Shown in pieces: positions 16,901 to 23,981 of a stretch of 64,000 nucleotides of DNA. Under the pieces are notes generated by a model, which was not told the origin of the DNA, made no database searches, and saw only the letters and a list, made by a program, of their open reading frames with translations. The stretch comes from Saccharofermentans sp. (GTDB lineage: Bacteria > Bacillota > Clostridia > Saccharofermentanales > Saccharofermentanaceae): positions 1 to 64,000 of the forward strand of contig JAKSRI010000001.1 in assembly GCA_024403695.1 (NCBI GenBank), read 5' to 3'. Position 1 is the stretch's first letter. Every line of letters starts with the position of its first letter. The position numbers and the translations under genes are program-made.

Positions 16901-18046
16901 ACATTTGATGTGGAGGCTGCTCTTGATGCAAATGCGTTTACTCGTGAGGGTTACTTGTTTGCTGGTTGGGCAACTGAGGCTGATGGCGATGTAGTATTCG
17001 CTGATAAGGAAGTAGTAAAGAATCTTACTTCTGATGTTGATGGCGAAGTTACATTGTATGCAGTATGGACACCAATCACTTATACTATCGAGTTCAATAA
17101 CAATGGTGGTACAGGTAAGATTGATCCAATGGCAATGACTTATGACGTTGCAAAGAAACTCCCAGAGAGTGGCTTCCAGCGTGATGGTTACTTCTGTGTA
17201 GGTTGGTCCACAAAGGATGATTCTAATTTGCCAGAGTTCAGTTTTGGTCAGCCAGTGAAGAATCTCTCTTCTAAGGATGGCGACACAGTTATACTCTATC
17301 CAGTATGGATTCAGGGTGCATACGTAACAGTTAAGACTGAGGGCGACGGTATCGCTTATGCTGAGGCTAACTACCTTAAGAGTGGTCTTGATACATATGT
17401 AATTATGGTTCCTAGTGTTGGAAACAGAATCGCATCAGTAACACATAATGGTGTAGAGGTTGATCGTTCCAAGTTCACAGTTGATGGTGATGGAAACTTC
17501 AGATATGACATTTTGAATGTTCAGGGTAACAATGAGATTGTCGTAACATTTGAGAACATTCCTACTATTGCTGATTGCTCCATTGTTCTTGCTGACGGTA
17601 AGAAGGATGAGTTCATGGAGAATGAGGACATCAAGATCACAGCATTCGGTGCTTGGGAGGATGACACAACTCTCCTCGAGGGTGATGTTAAGTACGTTCC
17701 AGTTAGATGGCACCATGATGATCCATCTGGTGACTGGGCAGGCGTTGATAATCCTACATATGATTACAGCGCTACATTCAAGCAGGCTAAGGCTGGCGTA
17801 TATATCGTACATGTTCAGTTCGACAAGTATGTATATACTAAGGGCGAGTGGGTTAAGGCTGACGAAGTAGAGCTCGAGAAGGGCTATGTAGTTAAGGCTA
17901 TTCCTGCAACTCCTGCAGTTCCATCAACTGGTGAGTCTGCTGTATCTGGCAGCTACGATGCTCTTGCAGGTCTGATGCTCATCGCTGCTGGCGCATATGT
18001 ATCTTATTCTGTAGTATCTCGCCGTAGAAAGTATGAGAAAGAGTAA
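10946..18046 (+). CDS. Giant sortase-anchored surface protein with SdrD-type and InlB B-type repeats
   Basis: A 2366-residue wall protein. A GAGGTAGGGG ribosome site precedes the ATG. Residues 1-38 are a signal peptide ending TVRAD. Residues about 39-1015 form a large unassigned region rich in Thr, Ser and Ala. An SdrD_B-like module follows (about 1020-1095, 'GVVWKDANGDGIMQDNE'). Then come twelve ~78-residue InlB/Flg_new-type repeats (about 1160-2120), each with a 'Y-x-V-x-F-(D/N)' strand, 'GY-x-F-x-GW' and 'TLYA-x-W'. The C-terminus carries VPSTGE (about 2325-2330), a hydrophobic segment and RRRKYEKE, which is a sortase signal with Val instead of Leu. No sortase gene is in the window. The likely role is adhesion or matrix binding. 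A strong terminator follows. Confidence 0.9.
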   Translation: MKKSLGTKILSVALATLLVTTMMPLSWLSSAIKTTVRADEESIVNATWDPTGENIAFEQGTATAAVGNLGYAADGKTQLPKSVAIDVTFPGGHTGKKVVVSLAPGVKLVDNGSAKLEENKASTYFEGVTGPTNRTNIYGGSYYNNGDYTYAFGDGLVRASFAIQLQVDEAFYADPDNSVLDDAVKVYLVTNEGVDAQAAIDVNRAQLPAIQSGRTINGNAITDAKITSGPIGAPLTLYSYYGRSISYFYKYAEITYELPAGVSVDDTAVTVGSGTSASTYARANFKVKSVTPNADGTTTVVYYRENFQDSCIGCQPIITIASANYGAGDTIPVKCTKVEALPYGNVETPVVTTSVGTINYNIIADDELMTVNGMNLTATIQSEDNLEADTLLARYSFHNNGAQPSAPKVVTMTFVPKNASNSGYNLPCGVDYVMLTGQINQPVGTVTYTVYDKEQDCILPEARTYTTADKFNGNGIFNLTASKLGLGPNEYLATVSYELDYDNGDGTRYGLKVGGNGVTPVANYQTVGGKIFGKEGLAAMNSYPVMTYTLEDKYEGGSQHSATATCKTTVKTGRNQNENYFTDNTTGTDANKKKVAKAGATPLALSVILGSRQTSNTTNAFFADFDITPTIYIRDVYATSVDETTITNISIVNKKGVDIMQVYKDLIEVTYYLDSTGHVVAKIDTSALAGLTNYDDKYAAAIGWFDRNDPTEQTLKITWSYATAATCTDSTIYNLVDVVFVSSELTSGSSNSASSQTEIADPFGVAQAGDKAVVKGLTSVLGTKFQVVAREDIAITTSGKRADAPDDIDYDKWNGDESDCILIEPGARFVIKNEVFNNSGRVTSTDPNSLNYIYIPVPYMGDDWGALNSGIDANGVHTDAFTYTMTLNSPVDVDAEFEDILTFSYAKVDLAGLGVTSSTNVGTLGGILQDASGIQWDSNSSFDAGNEYNVIRVAISGLPAATTSKIPALCLDVTPTEDAVIDSVNLFQALYYESLITANNDVFQGWATSTQLALQVTKGTISGVVWKDANGDGIMQDNEPKLEGIQVSLTNKSNTQIETTQPVTVSTNADGEFTFGLLPSDQYTVTFEAGPDTAIAFNEYKGSPVDATANDAIDSDATPIYDAEGTLTGGVISKLDIPYYPVGNAADFTHGTEAFGLVPTVTVHYNLVQNDSTPDGAVAPDDEDIVSGSEYTAVPNTQTFDGYKFMGWYTNPGCSVKFVDGTAVSAPAGSTVYNLYGKWVRTSYTVEFNSNEPVGTKASGSMEAQAIDNGVKTKLNANTFDIFGYEFAGWNTAADGSGTAYADEAEVLDLASDGESITLYAQWKLAKYQVEFYVGDTQFITINAVDISTDSITMAPAVSGMLAPAGYSFSKWVCGDKTFEASQKITDVAGFIRDNADGNVVKLYAEFTANEYTIVFNDGAGATSEQKMVYDVEAALDENSFKKEGHTFAGWNTETDGSGTAYSDKEVVKNLATSGTVNLYAQWEANRYTVTFDFNGGSNNAGDTKYIRENVPYNTPFGNPSISFYRPGYKFIGWSTTVNDASTIVGEDYRFTSDTTLYAVWTANEYVIAFNGNGGLGSVDSINAKYDQEYELPANGFTFEGYTFEGWSLDIYATASDAVAPGTKVSNLSEGEEIITFHAIWTANSYEIAYDANGGVGQMDNTPATYNVSVALSANEYVRAGYTFLGWSLDSNATVPTYADGAAVSNLASDDGDVVTLYAVWSANSYVVIFDGNGGSSDDVVPNQSMEYDQEVALNENLYSRVGYDFAGWNTAADGSGDAYADKAVVKNLTTEGAITLYAQWTPHTYVIDYDANGGDGKMAPSEATYDVAVVLKDNEFTRTGYTFVGWALDAAATTPDYLAGDSVTNLATEGSVTLYAVWQANSYTVVFDANCADYDGTMDDMTMVYDQTYTLLLNKFTREGYVFAGWATESDGDVAYADLDDVKNLSAVDGDTVTLYAVWSANEYTVKFDANCEDFEGKMADQPMTFDVEAALDANAFTREGYLFAGWATEADGDVVFADKEVVKNLTSDVDGEVTLYAVWTPITYTIEFNNNGGTGKIDPMAMTYDVAKKLPESGFQRDGYFCVGWSTKDDSNLPEFSFGQPVKNLSSKDGDTVILYPVWIQGAYVTVKTEGDGIAYAEANYLKSGLDTYVIMVPSVGNRIASVTHNGVEVDRSKFTVDGDGNFRYDILNVQGNNEIVVTFENIPTIADCSIVLADGKKDEFMENEDIKITAFGAWEDDTTLLEGDVKYVPVRWHHDDPSGDWAGVDNPTYDYSATFKQAKAGVYIVHVQFDKYVYTKGEWVKADEVELEKGYVVKAIPATPAVPSTGESAVSGSYDALAGLMLIAAGAYVSYSVVSRRRKYEKE
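14424..17312 (+). repeat. Coding repeat array: twelve InlB B-type (Flg_new) units
   Basis: About 240 bases per unit. Units differ by many substitutions, so the array is old and not a recent tandem expansion. The most similar units are the two 'FDANC' units (about 16600-17070). Confidence 0.8.
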
Positions 18047-18070
18047 GTAACTTAATTTATTGCTCAATGC

Positions 18071-18112
18071 AGCCCCGTGGTTCGTTTACTCGACCCACGG
18101 GGTTGTTTTTTG
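18071..18112 (+). terminator. Rho-independent terminator of the giant surface gene
   Basis: CCCCGTGG (18073-18080) pairs with CCACGGGG (18095-18102) and TTGTTTTTTG follows. Confidence 0.92.
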
Positions 18113-18139
18113 CTTGTTTTATTGCTTTGATATTATCAA

Positions 18140-18284
18140 ATGACTGCCTGAAAACTGAAAAAATGCAAAAAATAAGTTCTAAATTCCTCGCAGTAGAACT
18201 TTTCAGAATAAAAAGTTCTATATTGAGGAATTTAGAACTATAATTAGAACTTTTCCGTCGGAAAAGTTCTATTTTCAGGCAGTG
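18140..18284. repeat. AGAACTTTT palindromic element, copy 1 (longest form)
   Basis: 145 bases between convergent genes. The outer arms are ACTGCCTG and CAGGCAGT. Inside, AGTTCTAAATTCCTC pairs perfectly with GAGGAATTTAGAACT and encloses the hairpin AGAACTTTT/AAAAGTTCT. A perfect palindrome built on AGAACTTTTCCG/CGGAAAAGTTCT follows. The left flank TTTGATATTATCAAA is itself palindromic and is shared with copy 3. This copy has ~39 bases on the left that copies 2 and 3 lack. Confidence 0.9.
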
Positions 18285-18290
18285 CATAAT

Positions 18291-18369
18291 AAAAAAACTT
18301 ATGCTGTTTACTCCAGTCCTCCGCGCATTGCTCTGCAATGCTTGTGCGTAAGTCCGTAAACAGCATAAG
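18291..18369 (-). terminator. Terminator of the carboxypeptidase-like gene carrying a conserved loop module
   Basis: On the minus strand a 14-bp stem (CTTATGCTGTTTAC with GTAAACAGCATAAG, 18298-18311/18356-18369) is followed by seven T, a good terminator. Its 44-base loop is not random. On the plus strand it reads CAGTCCTCCGCG, then a 6-bp hairpin, then CTTGTGCG, and matches the loop at 61347-61397. Confidence 0.8.
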
Positions 18370-18375
18370 GGAATT

Positions 18376-19788
18376 TTACAGCATTTTATTCCTATTCCTA
18401 AAATCATTATCTGCGCGATTTCTAGACTTACGAATAAATACATAGAACGCATATATCAAGATAAGAAGAATAGCCACAATCACAATAACAGCAATAAGCA
18501 AAGTACGGAGATTTGACCATACAGTCTTCTTAACAGGAGCCTTCTCGATGCCCTTATCTTTGATCGCTACGTGCAGATGGAGAACACCAACAATATAAGT
18601 CTTTCCATCGTTATATTGTTTACAGATAGGAATATTAAAATACTGATCATCGGCAGTTGTATCAATAATTACATTGCTGAGTTCGATTATATTAGTACTA
18701 CCAAGTGATGCGCGGGCAGAAGTAGTAGTCATGTATGGTGAGAACTCCATGCTGGAATCGATTACACCAAGTTCAGTATTAAGCAATACGCCATTAATCT
18801 GATCGATAGTGTCATTGTACAAAGGAGTGAACTCGCTTGGCTCCAGCTGAATAGTTGTATAAGCGGAATATCCAAACTCGAACAAATCAATAACATCTTT
18901 ATATCTATTCTCAGAGTTAGTTGCACCGAGGATAACGGCGATTAGCTTACGTCCATTTTTCTCAGCTGCGGCGGTGATTGTATAACCAACATTCTCTGAA
19001 TATCCAGTCTTACCGCCAACATAATACTCATATGCGTACTGCTGAGTACTAATAAAACGGGAACCATTAGAGAGAATTCTTGTAGCATCGTAAAGATTTG
19101 TAGCACTGATTGTGTGCTGGTAAGTACGTGAGATATCAGTGAACTCCTGATGCTCCGCACACTCTGACATGATAAGTGCTAAGTCGCGTGCTGTACTTGT
19201 GTTAAGCGCGGAAGCAGCACCATAACAACTAGTAAAAGTAGTGTACTGGCAGCCAAGCTCAGTAGCGCGCTTATTCATCATGCCGCAGAAAGCGCTTTCG
19301 CTGCCGGCGATAGTGATGGCGAGTGCGAGACACGCGTCGTTACCAGAAGTGAGCAAGATACTATAAATCAGGTCACGAACGGTAAACTCCTCGCCCTCTG
19401 TCATACCGAGTGCGGCGTCACCAGAGTATTCCTCAGGAAGGAAAGCATACATGGAAGTGGTAACTGTGATTACCTGATCCATATCGAGGTTCTCGATAGC
19501 AAGGAGAACTGTCATAATCTTGGAGATAGCGGCTGGCTCGATAGATGAGTCGATATTCTTGCCCATGAGGATAGCACCAGAGTTGGCATCCATCAGAATA
19601 TATGCAGTACCAGTAGGTGAAGGTGCACCAGGAGGGGACTCATTCATAAGGTCCTCGATGGCCTCATTCTGGGAGACGAGGTTGTCGTCTGGGTCGTCAA
19701 ATTCTTCGTTAACAGCAAGAACAGCTGCAGGAAAAATGCAACTGACGGCTATAATGACTGTAAGTAAAAACGCAATTAATTTTTTCAT
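18376..19788 (-). CDS. D-alanyl-D-alanine carboxypeptidase (PBP5/DacF-like) homologue with SxxK serine replaced by alanine
   Basis: A 470-residue S11-family protein: signal peptide at residues 1-26, penicillin-binding domain at about 60-320, a second beta-rich domain, and a C-terminal membrane anchor (about 425-455) with a basic cytoplasmic tail. The SGN motif (148-150) and KTG motif (260-262) are intact. The SxxK motif, normally P-A-S-T-T-K, reads P-A-A-I-S-K, so the catalytic serine is Ala87 before Lys90. This predicts no acyl-enzyme chemistry, so the protein may bind D-Ala-D-Ala peptides or regulate instead of cutting. The rest of the frame is intact, which argues against ordinary decay. 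No ribosome site is obvious. It is divergent from miaB and convergent with the giant surface gene. Confidence 0.85.
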   Translation of the reverse strand: MKKLIAFLLTVIIAVSCIFPAAVLAVNEEFDDPDDNLVSQNEAIEDLMNESPPGAPSPTGTAYILMDANSGAILMGKNIDSSIEPAAISKIMTVLLAIENLDMDQVITVTTSMYAFLPEEYSGDAALGMTEGEEFTVRDLIYSILLTSGNDACLALAITIAGSESAFCGMMNKRATELGCQYTTFTSCYGAASALNTSTARDLALIMSECAEHQEFTDISRTYQHTISATNLYDATRILSNGSRFISTQQYAYEYYVGGKTGYSENVGYTITAAAEKNGRKLIAVILGATNSENRYKDVIDLFEFGYSAYTTIQLEPSEFTPLYNDTIDQINGVLLNTELGVIDSSMEFSPYMTTTSARASLGSTNIIELSNVIIDTTADDQYFNIPICKQYNDGKTYIVGVLHLHVAIKDKGIEKAPVKKTVWSNLRTLLIAVIVIVAILLILIYAFYVFIRKSRNRADNDFRNRNKML

Positions 19789-19857
19789 AGATTTAATTAT
19801 AACAATAAAGGTGATTTTAAAGTATAATTAAGCGATAAGTTTTTTTGAGGTATTTTA

Positions 19858-21324
19858 ATGGGAATTATTAAAGTTACTAGCGACGACATTAAGGTTCAGT
19901 CAGAGGCCATTGCGAGCCTTCGTGATTATTTTACAATGCGCGCTTCAGAACGTGGCACTGCGTTCACATATGACATTCACACTTATGGCTGTCAGCTTAA
20001 TGAGTCTGACTCTGAGAAGCTGATTGGTATGTTTCAGCAGATGGGTCTTACAGAGAATGACCCAGCGTCAGGTAAGGAACCTGATATCGTGCTTCTTAAC
20101 ACATGTGCAGTAAGAGAGAATGCCGAGGACAGACTCTTCGGTAATCTTGGCGAATTCAAGAAAGTTAAGAAGGTTAACAAAGACCTTACTATTGTTGTCT
20201 GCGGCTGCATGATGAAGGTAGAAGAGAATGTTGCCAGAATTAAGAAAAGCTTCCCATATGTTGACCTCGTATTTGACCCACAGCAGCTCCACAGATTCCC
20301 AGAGCTCCTGAAGGATTCTCTTAATATCAAGAAGCAGGTAATTAACGTTGGTACAGAAGACTACATCGCCGATGATTCATTGGTGCCAATCGCTAGACAG
20401 CGTAAGTTCCGCGCCCTCGTGCCAATTATGTATGGATGCAATAATTTCTGTACTTACTGTATCGTGCCTTATGCACGTGGTCGTGAGCGCTCCAGAGATT
20501 TCGACTCCATTATCGAGGAGCTTAAGACATTAGCAGATCAAGGCTACAAAGAGATTATGCTCCTTGGCCAGAATGTTAATTCTTACGCAGGTGACGACGG
20601 CAAGCACACATTCCCAGAGCTCCTTCGCGCTGCTGCTGAGATGAAGGAATTTTCACGAATCAGATTTATGTCCAGCCATCCAAAGGACCTCTCCGACGAG
20701 GTTATCGATATCATGGCATCTTATAAAAATATGGAGACTCATTTGCATCTCCCAGTGCAGTCCGGCTCCGACCGACTCCTGAAAATCATGAATCGTCCAT
20801 ATAATATCGAGCAGTATATGAGAACAGTGGACCTCTTCAGAAGCCGCATCCCGGATGGAGCCATTTCCACTGACATTATCGTTGGTTTCCCAGGTGAGAC
20901 TGAAGAGGATTTCCAGGGCACACTCGACGTGGTTAAGGCGGCAAGATTTGACTCTGCGTTTACTTTCCAGTATTCGCCACGCCCAGGCACGAAAGCGGCG
21001 GCCATGACTGACGACTTTATCCCACACGACGTGGTAACAGAGCGTTTCGGCAGACTTTTGGAGCTCCAGAATAATCTGACATTCGAATCCAACAAGGCGC
21101 GCATCGGCAAGGTGGAGGAAATCTTAATTGAAGGTGAGAGCTCTACTGCTCCTGATATCCTTACAGGCAGAACTAGATCTAACCATCTCGTTAATTTCAC
21201 AATCCCAGAAAGCCTTAAGATTCCTGGCATGACAGCCAACGACTATGAGGGCAGACTTTGCACAGTTAAGATCGACAACGCGAGACCATATTCTATCGAT
21301 GGCGTAATGGAGAGTTTATTATGA
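19858..21324 (+). CDS. miaB: tRNA-2-methylthio-N6-dimethylallyladenosine synthase
   Basis: A 488-residue radical-SAM methylthiotransferase that adds a methylthio group to i6A37 of tRNAs reading UNN codons. The N-terminal UPF0004 domain has its three cluster cysteines ('YGCQLNESD', 'NTCAVRENAED', 'VCGCMMK'). The radical-SAM motif is CNNFCTYC (about residues 193-200), and a TRAM domain ends the protein. TGAGGT precedes the ATG, and TATAAT at 19823-19828 is a plausible -10. It leads the operon miaB-mutS-mutL-miaA, overlapping mutS by four bases (ATGA). It needs the product of miaA, the last gene of the same operon. Confidence 0.96.
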   Translation: MGIIKVTSDDIKVQSEAIASLRDYFTMRASERGTAFTYDIHTYGCQLNESDSEKLIGMFQQMGLTENDPASGKEPDIVLLNTCAVRENAEDRLFGNLGEFKKVKKVNKDLTIVVCGCMMKVEENVARIKKSFPYVDLVFDPQQLHRFPELLKDSLNIKKQVINVGTEDYIADDSLVPIARQRKFRALVPIMYGCNNFCTYCIVPYARGRERSRDFDSIIEELKTLADQGYKEIMLLGQNVNSYAGDDGKHTFPELLRAAAEMKEFSRIRFMSSHPKDLSDEVIDIMASYKNMETHLHLPVQSGSDRLLKIMNRPYNIEQYMRTVDLFRSRIPDGAISTDIIVGFPGETEEDFQGTLDVVKAARFDSAFTFQYSPRPGTKAAAMTDDFIPHDVVTERFGRLLELQNNLTFESNKARIGKVEEILIEGESSTAPDILTGRTRSNHLVNFTIPESLKIPGMTANDYEGRLCTVKIDNARPYSIDGVMESLL

Positions 21325-23981
21325 GTGAGAATCCATTAAGACTTGCGGACATCGATATTTCTAATCTCTCACCAATGATGCAGCAGTATGCCGAGATGAA
21401 GAATCGTCTTGGTGATACTATTCTTTTCTATCGTCTTGGCGACTTCTATGAGATGTTCTTTGACGACGCACTTTATGTGTCAAAGACGCTAGAATTAACA
21501 CTCACAGCTAGGGACTGCGGAAGTAATCTTCGCGCACCTATGTGTGGTGTTCCTTTTCACGCATTTCGTACATATGCTAACCGCCTCGTAAGCATTGGCC
21601 ACAAGGTCGCTATCTGCGAGCAGCTGGAGGACCCATCCGTTGCCAGAGGTCTGGTTAAGAGAGGCATCGTTAAGGTGCTGACTCCTGGTACTATGACTGA
21701 CACTGACGGCCTCGAGGATAAAAAGAACAACTACCTCATGAGTATCATGTGCGTTGGTAAGCAGTTTGGTGTGGCAGTTGCTGATATTACTACTGGTGAC
21801 TTCGAATCGACTCAGCTGACTTTGAGCGATAACGGCGAGCATCTCATTAATCTCATTGGTAAATATCTGCCATCTGAGATTATTCATAACCATGCGTTCG
21901 TCGACACACCTGAATACAAGACGATTCTTGTTGGATTTCAGACATCTTATACTGAGAGAGGCGAGAGGGAGTTCTCCTCACGCGCTATCTCCGATAATAA
22001 GCTTATCAAGGTTCACGGCGCCGACAAGTTCCGCGACACTGAGCTGGTTTACGGTGCTTGTAGTGCACTTATCGCATATGCCCGCGAGACTCAGACAGAT
22101 AATGTAAATCATCTGCGCGACATCACTTGCTTTAAGGTGTCCGATACCATGGAGCTCGATCTCTCAACTCGTGTTAATCTCGAGCTGACATCCACAATTC
22201 GCTCCAAGTCCAAGAAGGGATCACTTCTCTGGGCCATTGACCGCACTAAGACAGCCATGGGTGGACGACTTCTCCGCAAGTGGGTAGAGGAGCCACTCAT
22301 TAGTAGTTCCGCAATTAACCGCCGCCTCGATGCAGTTGAGGAGGCCATCAACAAGTTTATTAACCGTCAGGAAATCATTGAGGGTCTGACTGGTCTTTAC
22401 GATATCGAGCGTCTCGCTGCAAAGGTTTCTTTTGGTTCCATTAATGCCCGTGAGATGCTGTCTCTTAAGCACTCTCTTGGCAAGGTTCCATTCCTCGTGA
22501 AGGTGTGCGAAAGCTTTGGCAAGGGTGCTTTTGCCGATATCAAGAAGATGCTCGATCCTATGGAAGACGTTTATGCTCTTCTGGATCGTGCCATCGCTGA
22601 GGATCCGCCAATCACAATCAAGGATGGCGACATCATAAAGCCTGGTTATTCCACTGAGTGCGACGAGCTTCGCGATATCGCTGAGAATGCCAACGAGTAT
22701 CTTATGCAGTTGGAGGCCAACGAGCGTGAGCGTACTGGTATCAAGAACCTTAAAATCGGCTATAACCGTGTGTTTGGTTACTTTGTAGACGTTCCACGTA
22801 GTAGCTCTGACCTGCTCCCAGAAGAGTATGTTCGTAAGCAGACTCTCGCTAATAACGAGCGTTTCATCAGCCCAGAGTTAAAGCAGCTCGAAGACAAGAT
22901 CCTCGGCGCTACAACAAAGCGTAAGAATCTTGAGTATGAGCTCTACATCGATATTCGTCGTCAGGTTTCCGAGAATGCCGAGCGTCTGTTCGGTACAGCT
23001 CGTGCTGTCGCATTACTTGATGTAATTGCATCACTCGCTGAGCTCGCATCCGATGAAGGATATGTTCGTCCAGAAGTTGACGATTCAGACGTAATCGAGA
23101 TCACAGGCGGTCGTCATCCAGTAGTAGAGAAGATGCTCAGCAGCGATGATAGATTTGTTCCTAATGACACAACGCTCGATGGTTCCAATCGACTTATGGT
23201 TCTCACTGGACCTAACATGGCTGGTAAGTCCACATATATGAGACAGGTTGCCATCATTACTTTGATGGCGCAGATTGGTTCATTCGTTCCTGCTAGCAGC
23301 GCACATATTGGTCTTGTAGATCAGATTTTTACGCGTATCGGTGCGTCCGACGATATCTCCATGGGTCAGTCCACATTCATGGTGGAGATGAAGGAGGTAA
23401 GTAACATTCTGAAGAATGCTACATCTCGTTCATTGTTGCTTCTCGATGAGGTTGGCCGTGGTACGAGTACATACGACGGATTGTCCATCGCATGGGCAGT
23501 CATCGAATATATCATCGATAAGAAGGCACTGTTCGCCCGCACTATCTTCGCGACTCACTATCATGAGCTTAATCAATTGGAGAACATAATTGACGGCATC
23601 TTTAATTGTCACGTCGACGTTAAGGAGACAGATGATGGCGTATTGTTCCTTCATAAGATTGTTTCTGGCGGTACGTCCGACAGCTATGGTGTAGAGGTTG
23701 CTCGTCTCGCAGGTATTCCTGACAGTGTTCTTAATCGCAGCCGCTCTATTTTGGCCGAGCTCGAGCGCATCGGAAAGTTCAAGGTTTCCGGTGAAGAGAT
23801 GAAGAGTATGGCCGGTGACACAGAGTTCAAGGCTGATGCTGTTTCATATTCTAAGGACGACGCTGTGCGCAAAATGCTCCGCGGTCTCGATATCACAAAG
23901 GTGACACCACTTGAGGCGATGAATATGCTCTATGAGCTTTCCGAGATGGTTGCCAAGGAGGATGCTAATGGGGAGAATTAA
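21321..23981 (+). CDS. mutS: DNA mismatch repair protein MutS
   Basis: An 886-residue MutS1-type protein that recognises mismatches. The N-terminal mismatch-binding domain has the diagnostic Phe-x-Glu inside 'RLGDFYEMF'. Connector, lever and clamp domains follow. The C-terminal ABC ATPase has a Walker A GPNMAGKST (about residues 630-638), a Walker B 'LLLLDEVGRGT' and a switch histidine ('THYHEL'). It starts on the ATGA overlap with miaB, and mutL starts inside its last codons, so the three are probably translationally coupled. Confidence 0.97.
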   Translation: MSENPLRLADIDISNLSPMMQQYAEMKNRLGDTILFYRLGDFYEMFFDDALYVSKTLELTLTARDCGSNLRAPMCGVPFHAFRTYANRLVSIGHKVAICEQLEDPSVARGLVKRGIVKVLTPGTMTDTDGLEDKKNNYLMSIMCVGKQFGVAVADITTGDFESTQLTLSDNGEHLINLIGKYLPSEIIHNHAFVDTPEYKTILVGFQTSYTERGEREFSSRAISDNKLIKVHGADKFRDTELVYGACSALIAYARETQTDNVNHLRDITCFKVSDTMELDLSTRVNLELTSTIRSKSKKGSLLWAIDRTKTAMGGRLLRKWVEEPLISSSAINRRLDAVEEAINKFINRQEIIEGLTGLYDIERLAAKVSFGSINAREMLSLKHSLGKVPFLVKVCESFGKGAFADIKKMLDPMEDVYALLDRAIAEDPPITIKDGDIIKPGYSTECDELRDIAENANEYLMQLEANERERTGIKNLKIGYNRVFGYFVDVPRSSSDLLPEEYVRKQTLANNERFISPELKQLEDKILGATTKRKNLEYELYIDIRRQVSENAERLFGTARAVALLDVIASLAELASDEGYVRPEVDDSDVIEITGGRHPVVEKMLSSDDRFVPNDTTLDGSNRLMVLTGPNMAGKSTYMRQVAIITLMAQIGSFVPASSAHIGLVDQIFTRIGASDDISMGQSTFMVEMKEVSNILKNATSRSLLLLDEVGRGTSTYDGLSIAWAVIEYIIDKKALFARTIFATHYHELNQLENIIDGIFNCHVDVKETDDGVLFLHKIVSGGTSDSYGVEVARLAGIPDSVLNRSRSILAELERIGKFKVSGEEMKSMAGDTEFKADAVSYSKDDAVRKMLRGLDITKVTPLEAMNMLYELSEMVAKEDANGEN

